From positions 1 through 64,000 of the forward strand of contig NZ_ONZF01000011.1 in NCBI RefSeq assembly GCF_900302445.1: DNA of 64,000 bases, written 5' to 3'. The notes under the pieces are model-generated. The model saw only the letters and a program-made list of their open reading frames with translations, ran no database searches and was not told the DNA's origin. The stretch's first letter is position 1. Every line of letters begins with the position of its first letter. Below are positions 28,050 through 37,667 of the stretch, piece after piece. Position numbers and translations under genes: made by a program. This DNA comes from Palleronia abyssalis (GTDB taxonomy: Bacteria > Pseudomonadota > Alphaproteobacteria > Rhodobacterales > Rhodobacteraceae).

Positions 28050-28665
28050 GCCTGGTTTCGTAAGCGGTCGAGATATGGGCCGTCAGAGCGGCCCGCGCCG
28101 CCGCGCTGTTCCGCCCCTCCAGCGCCGTTACGATGCAGTCATGCTCGGTCAGGGCATCGGACCCGCGCCCTTCGATGGCCAGCGATGTCGTCGCCAGCAA
28201 CGCCATGGAACGGTGAACGAGATCCAGCTGCTGAACCAGGAACATGTTGTGGGATGCCAGGTGAAGCTGCTTGTGGAACCGCCTGTTCGACCGGCTGAGT
28301 GCTGCGGGGTCAGACAGCCTCTCCCGGTCATCCTCGACCATGCGGCGTAGGACCCTCAGTTCCTCGTCCGTGGCATGACGCGCGGCCAACTCGGCCGCCA
28401 GCCCCTCCAGTTCGGTCCGCACGACATAAAGCTCGGCCATCTGGTTATGGTCCAGCGACGCGACGATCAGGCTGCGTCCGTCCCGGGTCAGCAGCGACTG
28501 CGTTTCCAGCCGTTGAAGGGCCTCGCGGATCGGGGTGCGCGATACGCCGAACCGTTCCGCCAGTTCGTTTTCGACCAGCCGGTCGCCTGGCTTGTAGATA
28601 CCTTCGTCGATCGCCTCGAGGATCAACCGATACGCATCTTTCTGTGGAAGTCTGGGGTCGCCCAT
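28015..28665 (-). CDS. GntR-family (FCD) transcriptional regulator
   Basis: The protein is 216 aa. The N-terminal winged helix (10-75) has LPQKDAYRLILEAI and LAERFGVSRTPIREALQRLE, the GntR recognition block. The C-terminal FCD effector domain follows (ELYVVRTELEGLAAELAARH, RFHKQLHLASHN). FCD proteins bind organic acids or sugars, often with a metal, and repress nearby catabolic genes. The ATG at 28665 follows a GGGAGGTGGC; the start at 28695 is less likely. No catabolic gene is adjacent, so its target is unknown. It overlaps the 3' end of the GT2 gene. Confidence 0.9.
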   Translation of the reverse strand: MGDPRLPQKDAYRLILEAIDEGIYKPGDRLVENELAERFGVSRTPIREALQRLETQSLLTRDGRSLIVASLDHNQMAELYVVRTELEGLAAELAARHATDEELRVLRRMVEDDRERLSDPAALSRSNRRFHKQLHLASHNMFLVQQLDLVHRSMALLATTSLAIEGRGSDALTEHDCIVTALEGRNSAAARAALTAHISTAYETRLRSDSGRDVSY

Positions 28666-28810
28666 GCCACCTCCCTTGGAGCCAGGGCGAACCATAGATC
28701 GGCCCTGCCCGGATCGCTAGAGGCGCGGGGATCCGCCAACCATGGCCTTTGTGTCGCAGAAGCGAAATGTCGGCTTTCATGTCCCGGTGGCCCGGCTACT
28801 TTGTCTGGTC

Positions 28811-29995
28811 ATGACCGATACAGATATTTTCATTTCCGGGGCCGGGATCGCCGGTATGATCGGGGCCGCCCTTCTGGCCCGGCGCGGGTATCGCGTGACG
28901 GTGTGCGATCCGGCCACCCCGCCGGAAGAGATGACGTCGGAGGGGTCAGACCTACGATCCACCGCATATCTCGCGCCCTCGATCGCTGTTCTGGAAGAAG
29001 CGGGCCTGTGGGAAAAGCTGGTGCCGGACGCGACGCCTCTCGAAGCGCTCCGGGTTATGGATTCCGCCGGTTGGCCGCCGCGGCAGACCGCGACCCGCAC
29101 GTTTCGCCCGGCCGATCTGGTGCTGGATGCGTTCGGGCGCAACGTGATGAACTGGCGCGCCCATCGCACACTGCTGGGCGCGCTGCGCGATGCCCCGAAC
29201 GTGACGCTGATGCTGGGCGTCGGGTTCGCCGACCTTCTGGCGCGCGACGACCGGGCTTTCGTCACCCTGACGGACGGGACCCGCCTGACCGCCAAGCTGG
29301 TCATCGGCGCGGATGGGCGGACCTCCCCCGTGCGTGAGGCCTGCGGGATCGAGACGCGCATTCGGCGCTATGGCCAGAAGGCCGTCGCGTTCGCCTGCAC
29401 CCATGACCTGCCGCACCAGGGAATCTCGACCGAGATCTACAATGCCGGCGGGGCGATGGTGACCGTTCCGCTGGCTGATCAGAACGGGAGCCCCGCCTCC
29501 TGCATAGTGTGGATGGACAACGGGGACGCCATCACCGCTTTGACCCGGATGGAGCCGGACGCCTTCAACGCCCGCCTGGCCGATCGCGCGATGCATGTAC
29601 TGGGGCCGATGCGGAAGGCGACCCCGCTTCGGGTCTGGCCGATTGTGACCCAGACCGTCAATCAACTGATCGCCCGCCGCACCGCGCTGGTGGCCGAGGC
29701 GGCACATGTCATGCCGCCCATCGGGGCACAGGGATTGAACACGTCGATCGCGGACATGAAGACGCTTGCGGATCTTCTGGGCGAGGATCCCGGCGACCCC
29801 GACGGTTTGGCGCGCTATGCCAGCCTGCGCCATAGGGACTTGGCGATACGAACCGCGGCCATCGACGCCTATAACCGCCTGTGCCGATCTGGTTCAGGGC
29901 CGATCCAGGCCATCCGTGCCGCGGGTCTGCGTGGCGTCGCGGATATCGCCCCGCTGCGCCAGCGGATCATGAAGGCCGGGATGGGCGGCGCCTGA
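28811..29995 (+). CDS. UbiH/UbiF-type FAD monooxygenase
   Basis: The protein is 394 aa and most likely hydroxylates a ring carbon in ubiquinone synthesis. The FAD-binding Rossmann motif is FISGAGIAGMIGAALLARRG (residues 7-26). The second FAD motif is LVIGADGRTSPVREACGI, and AAHVMPPIGAQGLNTSIADM carries the third (usually GDAAH; here AEAAH). The last 60 residues are the helical C-terminal part. The ATG at 28811 is chosen because the fold begins there; there is no clear ribosome binding site. Which ubiquinone step it does cannot be read from sequence. Confidence 0.87.
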   Translation: MTDTDIFISGAGIAGMIGAALLARRGYRVTVCDPATPPEEMTSEGSDLRSTAYLAPSIAVLEEAGLWEKLVPDATPLEALRVMDSAGWPPRQTATRTFRPADLVLDAFGRNVMNWRAHRTLLGALRDAPNVTLMLGVGFADLLARDDRAFVTLTDGTRLTAKLVIGADGRTSPVREACGIETRIRRYGQKAVAFACTHDLPHQGISTEIYNAGGAMVTVPLADQNGSPASCIVWMDNGDAITALTRMEPDAFNARLADRAMHVLGPMRKATPLRVWPIVTQTVNQLIARRTALVAEAAHVMPPIGAQGLNTSIADMKTLADLLGEDPGDPDGLARYASLRHRDLAIRTAAIDAYNRLCRSGSGPIQAIRAAGLRGVADIAPLRQRIMKAGMGGA

Positions 29996-29998
29996 CGA

Positions 29999-30447
29999 TC
30001 AGATCGGACCGGGGCGACGCTCTTCGCTTAGCAGGACGTTCGCCTCGACATTGCCGACGCCCGGCAGGGTCATGATCCGGCGCCGCAGCACGCGTTCGAA
30101 ATCCGCGATGTCACGGGCGACGACCCTCAGCCGATAATCGTAAAGGCCTAGCACATGCTCGACCGTCTGGACCTCGGGGATGGCGGTGATGGCGCGTTCG
30201 AAATCGCCCAGAGCCAGTCGCCCCTTCGCCGCAAGTTTGACGCCGAGGAACACGGTCACGCCGAAGCCCAGCGCATTTAAGTCGAACTCCAGACGTTGCC
30301 CGGCCAAGACGCCGGCCGCCTCCAACCTCTGCACGCGCCGCCATGCGACGGGCTGCGACAGACCCACGGCTTGGCCCAAGGCGGCGGAACTGAGCGTCGC
30401 ATCCTGCTGCAACGCGCGCAGGATGGCGCGGTCGGCCTCATCCAGGG

Positions 30448-30451
<4 letters not shown>
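29999..30451 (-). CDS. Lrp/AsnC-family regulator, distal copy
   Basis: The protein is 150 aa with an N-terminal helix-turn-helix (SSAALGQAVGLSQPVAWRRVQRLE) and a C-terminal RAM (amino-acid-binding) domain (FERAITAIPEVQTVEHVLGLYDYRLRVVARDIADFE). Its ATG overlaps the stop of the preceding Lrp gene (ATGA at 30448-30451), so the two are translated together and may form heteromers. It converges with the UbiH-type gene. Confidence 0.92.
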
Positions 30452-32058
<1,607 letters not shown>

Positions 32059-32092
32059 GGCAACCTGCCTGAGGGCGGAGCCACACCACCAG

Positions 32093-32127
32093 CGCGCGGG
32101 CAGGGACACCTTTCCCGCGCGTCTTTC
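32093..32127 (+). terminator. Probable ilvC terminator
   Basis: CGCGCGGG (32093-32100) pairs with CCCGCGCG (32114-32121) across a 13-base loop, followed by the T-rich TCTTTC. It lies 35 bp after the ilvC stop. Confidence 0.55.
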
Positions 32128-32181
32128 ATGTCGCGGCATCACGGGGTTTCCCCCGCCCCGCGCCGGGCATAGGAAAGCGCC

Positions 32182-33090
32182 ATGACCGCGCGCCCCACCC
32201 TCGAAAACTGGCTGTCCATCCTGTTTCTCGGCCTGATCTGGGGCGGGACGTTCATGGTCGTCGCGGTCGCGCTTCGCGGCTATGGGCCGGTCACCGTGGC
32301 CTGCGCGCGCACGACGCTGGGGGCGGTGGCCCTTCTGACCCTGATGCGCGCCCTTGGGCGGTCCTTCCCCAAGGATGTGGCGACCTGGGCCTACGCGGTG
32401 CCCATTGGACTGTTGACCACTGCCCTGCCCTTCTTCCTGCTCAGTTGGGGCCAGCAGCACGTGCCCTCGGCCTTCGCGGGCCTGTCGATGGCGGCGCTGC
32501 CCCTGTTCGTGCTGCCACTGGCCCATTTCTTCTCGGACGAGCCGATGTCGCTCAGGCGGGCGGCGGGCGTGACGCTCGGGTTTTCCGGCGCCGCCCTTCT
32601 TCTGGGGCCGGGCGTGACCGCATTGGGAACCGACACGGCCAGCGCACTGGGACAGATCGCATGCCTTTCGGCCGCGGTCTCCTACGCGGTGGGGTCCATC
32701 CTGACACGGCGCTGCCCCCCGCTTGATGCAATCACGCTTACGGCCGTCACCTTGACCGTGGGCGCGGCCGTCCTGATCCCTGCCATGCTGCTTTTCGAGG
32801 GGGTGCCGCGCTTGTCGTCCAGCCTGTCGGATCCCGCGATCATCCTGTTGGGGCTGATCCCCACGGCGCTGGCGGCGCTGATCCGCGTGCGGGTCGTGCA
32901 GACGGCCGGGTCGGTCTTCATGACGCTGGTCAACTACCAGGTGCCGGTCTGGTCGATGGTTCTGGGCGCCGCCATTCTGGGCGAAGTGCTACCGATCCGG
33001 TTCTTCGCCGCCCTGGCCCTGATCCTGACGGGGCTGGCGGTCAGCCAGTGGGGCGCGCTGGGACGGCTGGTCCGGGGGCGGGCCGCGTGA
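32182..33090 (+). CDS. EamA/DMT-family transporter
   Basis: The protein is 302 aa with ten predicted transmembrane helices in two EamA repeats. The first repeat opens with ILFLGLIWGGTFMVVAVAL, and each half has the usual Ala/Leu/Gly-rich helices. The family exports or imports small metabolites such as amino acids and nucleosides; the substrate is not predictable. It follows ilvC, but a terminator lies between them. Its last 50 bases overlap the convergent GtrA-like gene. Confidence 0.87.
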   Translation: MTARPTLENWLSILFLGLIWGGTFMVVAVALRGYGPVTVACARTTLGAVALLTLMRALGRSFPKDVATWAYAVPIGLLTTALPFFLLSWGQQHVPSAFAGLSMAALPLFVLPLAHFFSDEPMSLRRAAGVTLGFSGAALLLGPGVTALGTDTASALGQIACLSAAVSYAVGSILTRRCPPLDAITLTAVTLTVGAAVLIPAMLLFEGVPRLSSSLSDPAIILLGLIPTALAALIRVRVVQTAGSVFMTLVNYQVPVWSMVLGAAILGEVLPIRFFAALALILTGLAVSQWGALGRLVRGRAA

Positions 33091-33466
33091 AGACGAAGCG
33101 GCGGTCCAGCCGGTACTTGATCCAGTAGCCCAGGGCGAGGCCCAGAACGGCGCCAAGCTCTCTCATCGGGTCGGTCCGAAAGGTCAGCCAGAACGCCGTT
33201 TCGAATCCCCAGAAGATCAGCGTCGTCACGACGCCCATCAGTGAATAAAGGCCGAACCGCCGGGAATGGGCTGACAGCCCCGTGCTGCGGTCCCCGAAAA
33301 TCCACCTCTTGTCCAGAACGTACTTCAGCACAAGGCCCGCGGCGGTCCCGGCGATCATCGCGGGCAGGAACGACTCCGCACCGCCCAGAAGCACGGCGCG
33401 TTGCACGCCCAGATTGGCCAACGTCGCCAGCGCCGCGAACAGCGCATAGCGCACGGCAAGCCGCAT
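33041..33466 (-). CDS. GtrA-like membrane protein
   Basis: The protein is 141 aa with four transmembrane helices. LVLKYVLDKRWIFGDR and LGYWIKYRLDRRFVFTR are the two halves of the GtrA-family pattern (helix end plus Tyr/Arg/Phe motif). GtrA-like proteins are flippases for polyprenyl-linked sugars or helpers in cell-surface glycan assembly. The ATG overlaps the last base of glmM (TGATG at 33464-33468), so it is probably translated with it. The tail overlaps the convergent EamA gene. Confidence 0.85.
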   Translation of the reverse strand: MRLAVRYALFAALATLANLGVQRAVLLGGAESFLPAMIAGTAAGLVLKYVLDKRWIFGDRSTGLSAHSRRFGLYSLMGVVTTLIFWGFETAFWLTFRTDPMRELGAVLGLALGYWIKYRLDRRFVFTRPAPGPAVPARPTG

Positions 33467-34812
33467 CAGGCGGCGACGCGGGCGATCCGGTCGGCGATGC
33501 CGTCCACCACTTCGGTCAGAAGCGCCTCGTCCTCGCATTCGGCCATGACGCGGATCAGGGGTTCGGTCCCGGACTTGCGGATAAGCACCCGGCCCGTTCC
33601 GCCCAGACGCTTCTCGGCCGCCTCGATCTCGGCCTTGACGGTCTCGTCCTCCAGCGGGGCCTTGCCCTTCGCATAGGTGACGTTCTTCAAAAGCTGCGGC
33701 ACCGGGGCGAACTGCGCGGCAAGCTCGGACGCGGTCCGGCCGGTCTCCACCATGGCGGTCAGGAACTGCAAGCCCGCCAGAAGGCCGTCGCCGGTGGTCG
33801 CATGGTCGGTCATGACAATATGGCCCGATTGTTCGCCGCCAAGGTTGAAGCCCCCGGCGCGCATCGCCTCGACCACGTAGCGGTCGCCGACCTGCGTGCG
33901 GTGCAGGGACATGCCCCGGCTGCCCAGATAGCGTTCCAGCCCGAGGTTCGACATCACGGTCGCGACCAGCGTGCGCTGCGACAGCCGGTTCATCGCGCAC
34001 CAGCGATCCGCGAATAGCGCCATCAGCTGATCGCCGTCCGCCCGCTCGCCGTTCTCGTCGATGATGAGGACGCGGTCGGCATCCCCGTCGAGGCAGATCC
34101 CCAGATCGGCGCGACGCTCGCGCACCATGCGCTGCGCCGCCTCGGGACGGGTCGAACCGCAGTTGAGGTTGATGTTCAGTCCGTCGGGCGCGGTTCCCAT
34201 CTCGATCACTTCGGCGCCAAGCTCCCACAGGACCTCAGGCGCAACGCGGTAGGCCGCGCCGTTGGCGCAATCGACCACGACACGCACCCCTTCGAGGTTC
34301 TGCCCCGGCGGCAGTGTGGCCTTCAGCCGTTCGGCATAGCGCGAGCGGCCGTCATCGATCCGGCGCGCCCGGCCGATATTGGCGGGACGGGCCGCATCGA
34401 CGCCGTTCTCCACCAGCTTCTCGATCTCGATCTCGGCAGCGTCGGACAGCTTGAAGCCGTCGGGGCCAAAGAACTTGATCCCGTTATCCTCGTGCGCGTT
34501 GTGACTGGCCGAGATCATCACGCCCGCATCCGCCCGCATGGACGGCGTCAGACACCCAACCGCAGGCGTGGGCACCGGCCCCAAAAGCAGGACGTTCATT
34601 CCGACGCTGGTGAACCCGGCGGTCAGCGCGTTCTCGAACATATACCCCGAAAGGCGTGTGTCTTTGCCAATGACGATCCGGTGCGCCCCTGCCCCTTCGC
34701 GACGGAAATACCGCCCGGCGGCAGCGCCCAGTTTCATCGCCATCTCGGCGGTCATCGGGTGGGTATTGGCCGTGCCGCGCACGCCGTCGGTACCGAAAAG
34801 CTTGCGGGTCAT
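33466..34812 (-). CDS. glmM: Phosphoglucosamine mutase
   Basis: GlmM interconverts glucosamine-6-phosphate and glucosamine-1-phosphate on the path to UDP-GlcNAc. It is 448 aa. The active-site serine is in [18 protein letters not shown] (Ser103), the metal-binding loop is [11 protein letters not shown], and sugar and phosphate contacts are GEQSGHIVM and [14 protein letters not shown]. The ATG at 34812 overlaps the folP stop (ATGA), so it is the third gene of the folB-folP-glmM-gtrA string. Confidence 0.97.
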   Translation of the reverse strand: MTRKLFGTDGVRGTANTHPMTAEMAMKLGAAAGRYFRREGAGAHRIVIGKDTRLSGYMFENALTAGFTSVGMNVLLLGPVPTPAVGCLTPSMRADAGVMISASHNAHEDNGIKFFGPDGFKLSDAAEIEIEKLVENGVDAARPANIGRARRIDDGRSRYAERLKATLPPGQNLEGVRVVVDCANGAAYRVAPEVLWELGAEVIEMGTAPDGLNINLNCGSTRPEAAQRMVRERRADLGICLDGDADRVLIIDENGERADGDQLMALFADRWCAMNRLSQRTLVATVMSNLGLERYLGSRGMSLHRTQVGDRYVVEAMRAGGFNLGGEQSGHIVMTDHATTGDGLLAGLQFLTAMVETGRTASELAAQFAPVPQLLKNVTYAKGKAPLEDETVKAEIEAAEKRLGGTGRVLIRKSGTEPLIRVMAECEDEALLTEVVDGIADRIARVAA

Positions 34813-35828
34813 GGGACCTCTCCTATCGTGGCGGCACGCCAAAGGTCGACGGCCTGCCGGGTCTGCGCCATGTCGTGAACTCGCACGATCTGTGCGCCCT
34901 GCGCAATCGCGGCAAGCGCGACCGCCAGGGAACCGGGCAGTCTTTCGCTTGTCCGGGGCGCACGGCCGAGGGTTCCGATGAACTTCTTGCGCGAGGCCCC
35001 TACCAGCACAGGACAACCCAGCGCGTGGAAGACCGAAAGATTGGCCAGAAGCGCCAGATTGTGCTGCAGCGTCTTGCCGAACCCGATGCCCGGATCGACC
35101 ACGATGCGAGCACGGGGTATGCCCCTGGCCTCGGCCACGTCGATGCGCGCGGCAAGGTGGTCGTATACATCGGCGACCACGTCGTCATAGTGCGGCGCGT
35201 CCTGCATCGTCTGCGGATCGCCCTGCGCATGCATCAGGCAGACGGGCAGACCGCTGGCCGCGGCGGTGTCGGCCATGTCGGGATCGAAGGTCAAGGCCGA
35301 CACGTCGTTCAGCATGTCCGCCCCGGCATAGATCGCGGCCTCGGCCACCTTCGCCTTGCGGGTGTCGATCGAGATCGCGCCGTCGAAATCGACGCGCAGC
35401 GCACGGATCAGGGGCGCCGTACGAGCAATCTCGTCGGAAAGAGGCACTTCCGTGGCCCCGGGTCGGGTGCTTTCGCCGCCGATATCGACGATGTCCGCCC
35501 CGTCCGCGGCCAGTTTGCGCGCCGCCACGATGGCCTGGTTCCGGGTCTCGAACTGCCCCCCGTCCGAGAAGCTGTCCGGCGTGGCATTCAGGATCGCCAT
35601 GATCCGCGGGCGGTCGAAGCTAAGATGTCCCAGGGCCGGGCGGTTGGCCGTCAGGCGGAGGCGCACGTCTTCGGGCAGCGCATTGGCCGGGACAACCTGC
35701 CCTTCAGCACCGGCCTCGCGTCGCTCGACATGGGTGAACCACGTCCAGCCACCGCCCAGGGTCAGCGCATCGTTGGGCCGGGACGGGCCAGTCTGAAGAA
35801 GCGGGCGCCAATACGTCAAAGCGCCCAT
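34809..35828 (-). CDS. folP: Dihydropteroate synthase
   Basis: FolP joins dihydropterin pyrophosphate and p-aminobenzoate in folate synthesis. It is 339 aa from the ATG at 35828, which overlaps the last bases of folB by 13 nt. The catalytic core starts near residue 75: [15 protein letters not shown], then [27 protein letters not shown] and GASRKKFIG. The N-terminal 70 residues are an extension seen in related Rhodobacteraceae enzymes. The stop overlaps the glmM ATG. Confidence 0.95.
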   Translation of the reverse strand: MGALTYWRPLLQTGPSRPNDALTLGGGWTWFTHVERREAGAEGQVVPANALPEDVRLRLTANRPALGHLSFDRPRIMAILNATPDSFSDGGQFETRNQAIVAARKLAADGADIVDIGGESTRPGATEVPLSDEIARTAPLIRALRVDFDGAISIDTRKAKVAEAAIYAGADMLNDVSALTFDPDMADTAAASGLPVCLMHAQGDPQTMQDAPHYDDVVADVYDHLAARIDVAEARGIPRARIVVDPGIGFGKTLQHNLALLANLSVFHALGCPVLVGASRKKFIGTLGRAPRTSERLPGSLAVALAAIAQGAQIVRVHDMAQTRQAVDLWRAATIGEVP

Positions 35829-36715
35829 CTCTCTGTCGGGATCGAAGCGTCCGGCGTGTCGGCATCGACGACCACCATACGGGCGGCGCGCATCTGCTCG
35901 GCGAACCATGCCGCCAGCCGGACCGTATCGCGCGGCTGGGCAGAAGGCGGCTCGACTGCGTCCAGCACCAGTTTCGAAGGAGCCCAGACCGTCGTGCGGC
36001 CGTTCTTCATGGCCCAATCCAGTTCGGTCCGGGTTTCGACCACGACGCAGCGGGCATCGCGTGCCGCCAGACGCCAGCAATTCTGTTCGATCGCCAAAAG
36101 GTCGATCCGGCGCTGGACCATGGCATGCCCCGTTTGCGGCGCGGCATTCGGCGCAGGACCGACGCAAAGGATCACGCGGCCAAGCGCCTCGATCCGGTCC
36201 AGAATGCCCGGAAGGTCCAGCGCGTCGATTGCGGCGTTCGACAGGAAAGCGATGACCGGATGCGGCGCGGTGTCGTCGCCGACCTCCCGCACGGGGCCTG
36301 TGGCCGACCGAACGATCTCCACGCCCAATGCGCCGGGTCCGAGGTCAAGCTTTTCGATCCGGACGAAGCAGCGCAGGGCCAGGGGCCGGGCCAGCAGCCG
36401 CTGGGCCACACGCTCGGCCAGGGTTTCCAGAAGGTTCAGCCGCTCCTCGGCGAGGCTTGCGGCGATCGACTCGGTGATCGTGTCGTAGGAGAGGACGGCG
36501 TCCACGTCGTCGGTCTGGCCCGCATTCGAGGGGCGCACCTCGACCACGACGTTGAACAGAACCCGCTGCGTGCGGCCCCGCTCCTGCTGGAAGGCACCGA
36601 TCTCGACTTCGACCACGTGGTCGCGCAGACTGATCCGGTCCGGAAACCCCGCGGGCGGGTAGGCCGCCGCGCGGGCTTCGGGATGCTCGAAAGCCAGTTT
36701 CGTCTCGTCACCCAT
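35816..36715 (-). CDS. folB: Dihydroneopterin aldolase with extra C-terminal domain
   Basis: The first 140 residues are a FolB domain: ISLRDHVVEVEIGAFQQERG, VLFNVVVEVRP, then LSYDTITESIAA and LLETLAERVAQRLL with the active-site Glu. FolB cleaves dihydroneopterin to hydroxymethyl-dihydropterin and glycolaldehyde. The whole protein is 299 aa, more than twice the usual 120. The other half (150-299) has Rossmann-like strands (RVILCVGPAP, ARCVVVETRTELDW, ARMVVVDAD) and no known family I can name. It is coupled to folP. Confidence 0.9.
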   Translation of the reverse strand: MGDETKLAFEHPEARAAAYPPAGFPDRISLRDHVVEVEIGAFQQERGRTQRVLFNVVVEVRPSNAGQTDDVDAVLSYDTITESIAASLAEERLNLLETLAERVAQRLLARPLALRCFVRIEKLDLGPGALGVEIVRSATGPVREVGDDTAPHPVIAFLSNAAIDALDLPGILDRIEALGRVILCVGPAPNAAPQTGHAMVQRRIDLLAIEQNCWRLAARDARCVVVETRTELDWAMKNGRTTVWAPSKLVLDAVEPPSAQPRDTVRLAAWFAEQMRAARMVVVDADTPDASIPTERWAL

Positions 36716-36773
36716 GGCGCCCCTGCCGTGCTACGGTTTCGGTGTTACGACACGGGGGCCGATGACGAAAGGG

Positions 36774-37496
36774 TCAGCCGTAATTGTAGAAGTGATGGGC
36801 GCCGATGGTGGTCGTGCGGGCGAAGACCCGGCTCCACGACGGATTGACGGCCTTGGTGTGATAGAACAGGGCGCCTTCGGTCAGGTCACGCGGCCCCTCG
36901 TCGATCATCAGGCGGGCGATCTTCTTCATGCGTTCATGCGCGCCCGTCTCGCGGATCCGGTCGGGGATGCCGTCGCAGGTATAGCTGAACTGGCAAGCGT
37001 ATTTCTTTCCGGTCCCCTGGTTCACGACCTTGCATATGCTCGACGGGAACCGATCCGAATCCACCCGGTTCAGGATGACCTCGGCCACCGCGAACACGCC
37101 TTCGGCCGACTCGCCGCGGGCTTCGAAGTAAAGTGCCTCGACCAGGCACTCGAACTGCGCGTCGCCCGAAGCGGCTGGCAGGGTGTCCACGAAGTCGTAG
37201 GTATGGTCGATCTTGAAAACCGCCGCGCGGGTCTTCGAACCGAACACGCGGTTCAGGCCGGCCCCACGCTGGGGGCGGACCTCAGGGGCCGACGTACCCA
37301 GAAGGCCCTGCAACCGCGTGCCCAAGGTCGGTTCGACGGCCAAGCCACCGGACAAATCCATGGTCGGCGACGATTTCGTGCTGAACCGAATCTCGGCTTG
37401 GGCGTTGCCTGTCGAGATCACAGAAAGCGCCATGAGCAGGCCAAGTATCATCGTAGCGCGCCGAAAGACGCGCAGTGCGAAGGTATCGCTCTGCAT
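36774..37496 (-). CDS. SleB-like cell wall hydrolase
   Basis: The protein is 240 aa. A signal segment is at residues 12-34 (FRRATMILGLLMALSVIS). The C-terminal SleB (Hydrolase_2) domain begins at CLVEALYFEARGESAEG, with VAEVILNRVDS, FPSSICKVV and CQFSYTCDG, then FYHTKAVNPSW. Related enzymes cleave peptidoglycan glycan strands. The ATG at 37496 is favoured by the signal peptide and GGGGA upstream. Confidence 0.88.
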   Translation of the reverse strand: MQSDTFALRVFRRATMILGLLMALSVISTGNAQAEIRFSTKSSPTMDLSGGLAVEPTLGTRLQGLLGTSAPEVRPQRGAGLNRVFGSKTRAAVFKIDHTYDFVDTLPAASGDAQFECLVEALYFEARGESAEGVFAVAEVILNRVDSDRFPSSICKVVNQGTGKKYACQFSYTCDGIPDRIRETGAHERMKKIARLMIDEGPRDLTEGALFYHTKAVNPSWSRVFARTTTIGAHHFYNYG

Positions 37497-37667
37497 CGGT
37501 ATCCCCGTATCCCAGAATGTTCGTTGCGGGGGCGTCAACTCAGCCGCATGTCCCAGCGACCCGCCCCCCGAAGCAAGCGGGGCCCGTTTACGAAACGATA
37601 CGCGGGTCGCCAACCATGACGCTAAAACTTGCGCAACTTCCCGCCGACTTATGTAAAGTCGCGGAAC

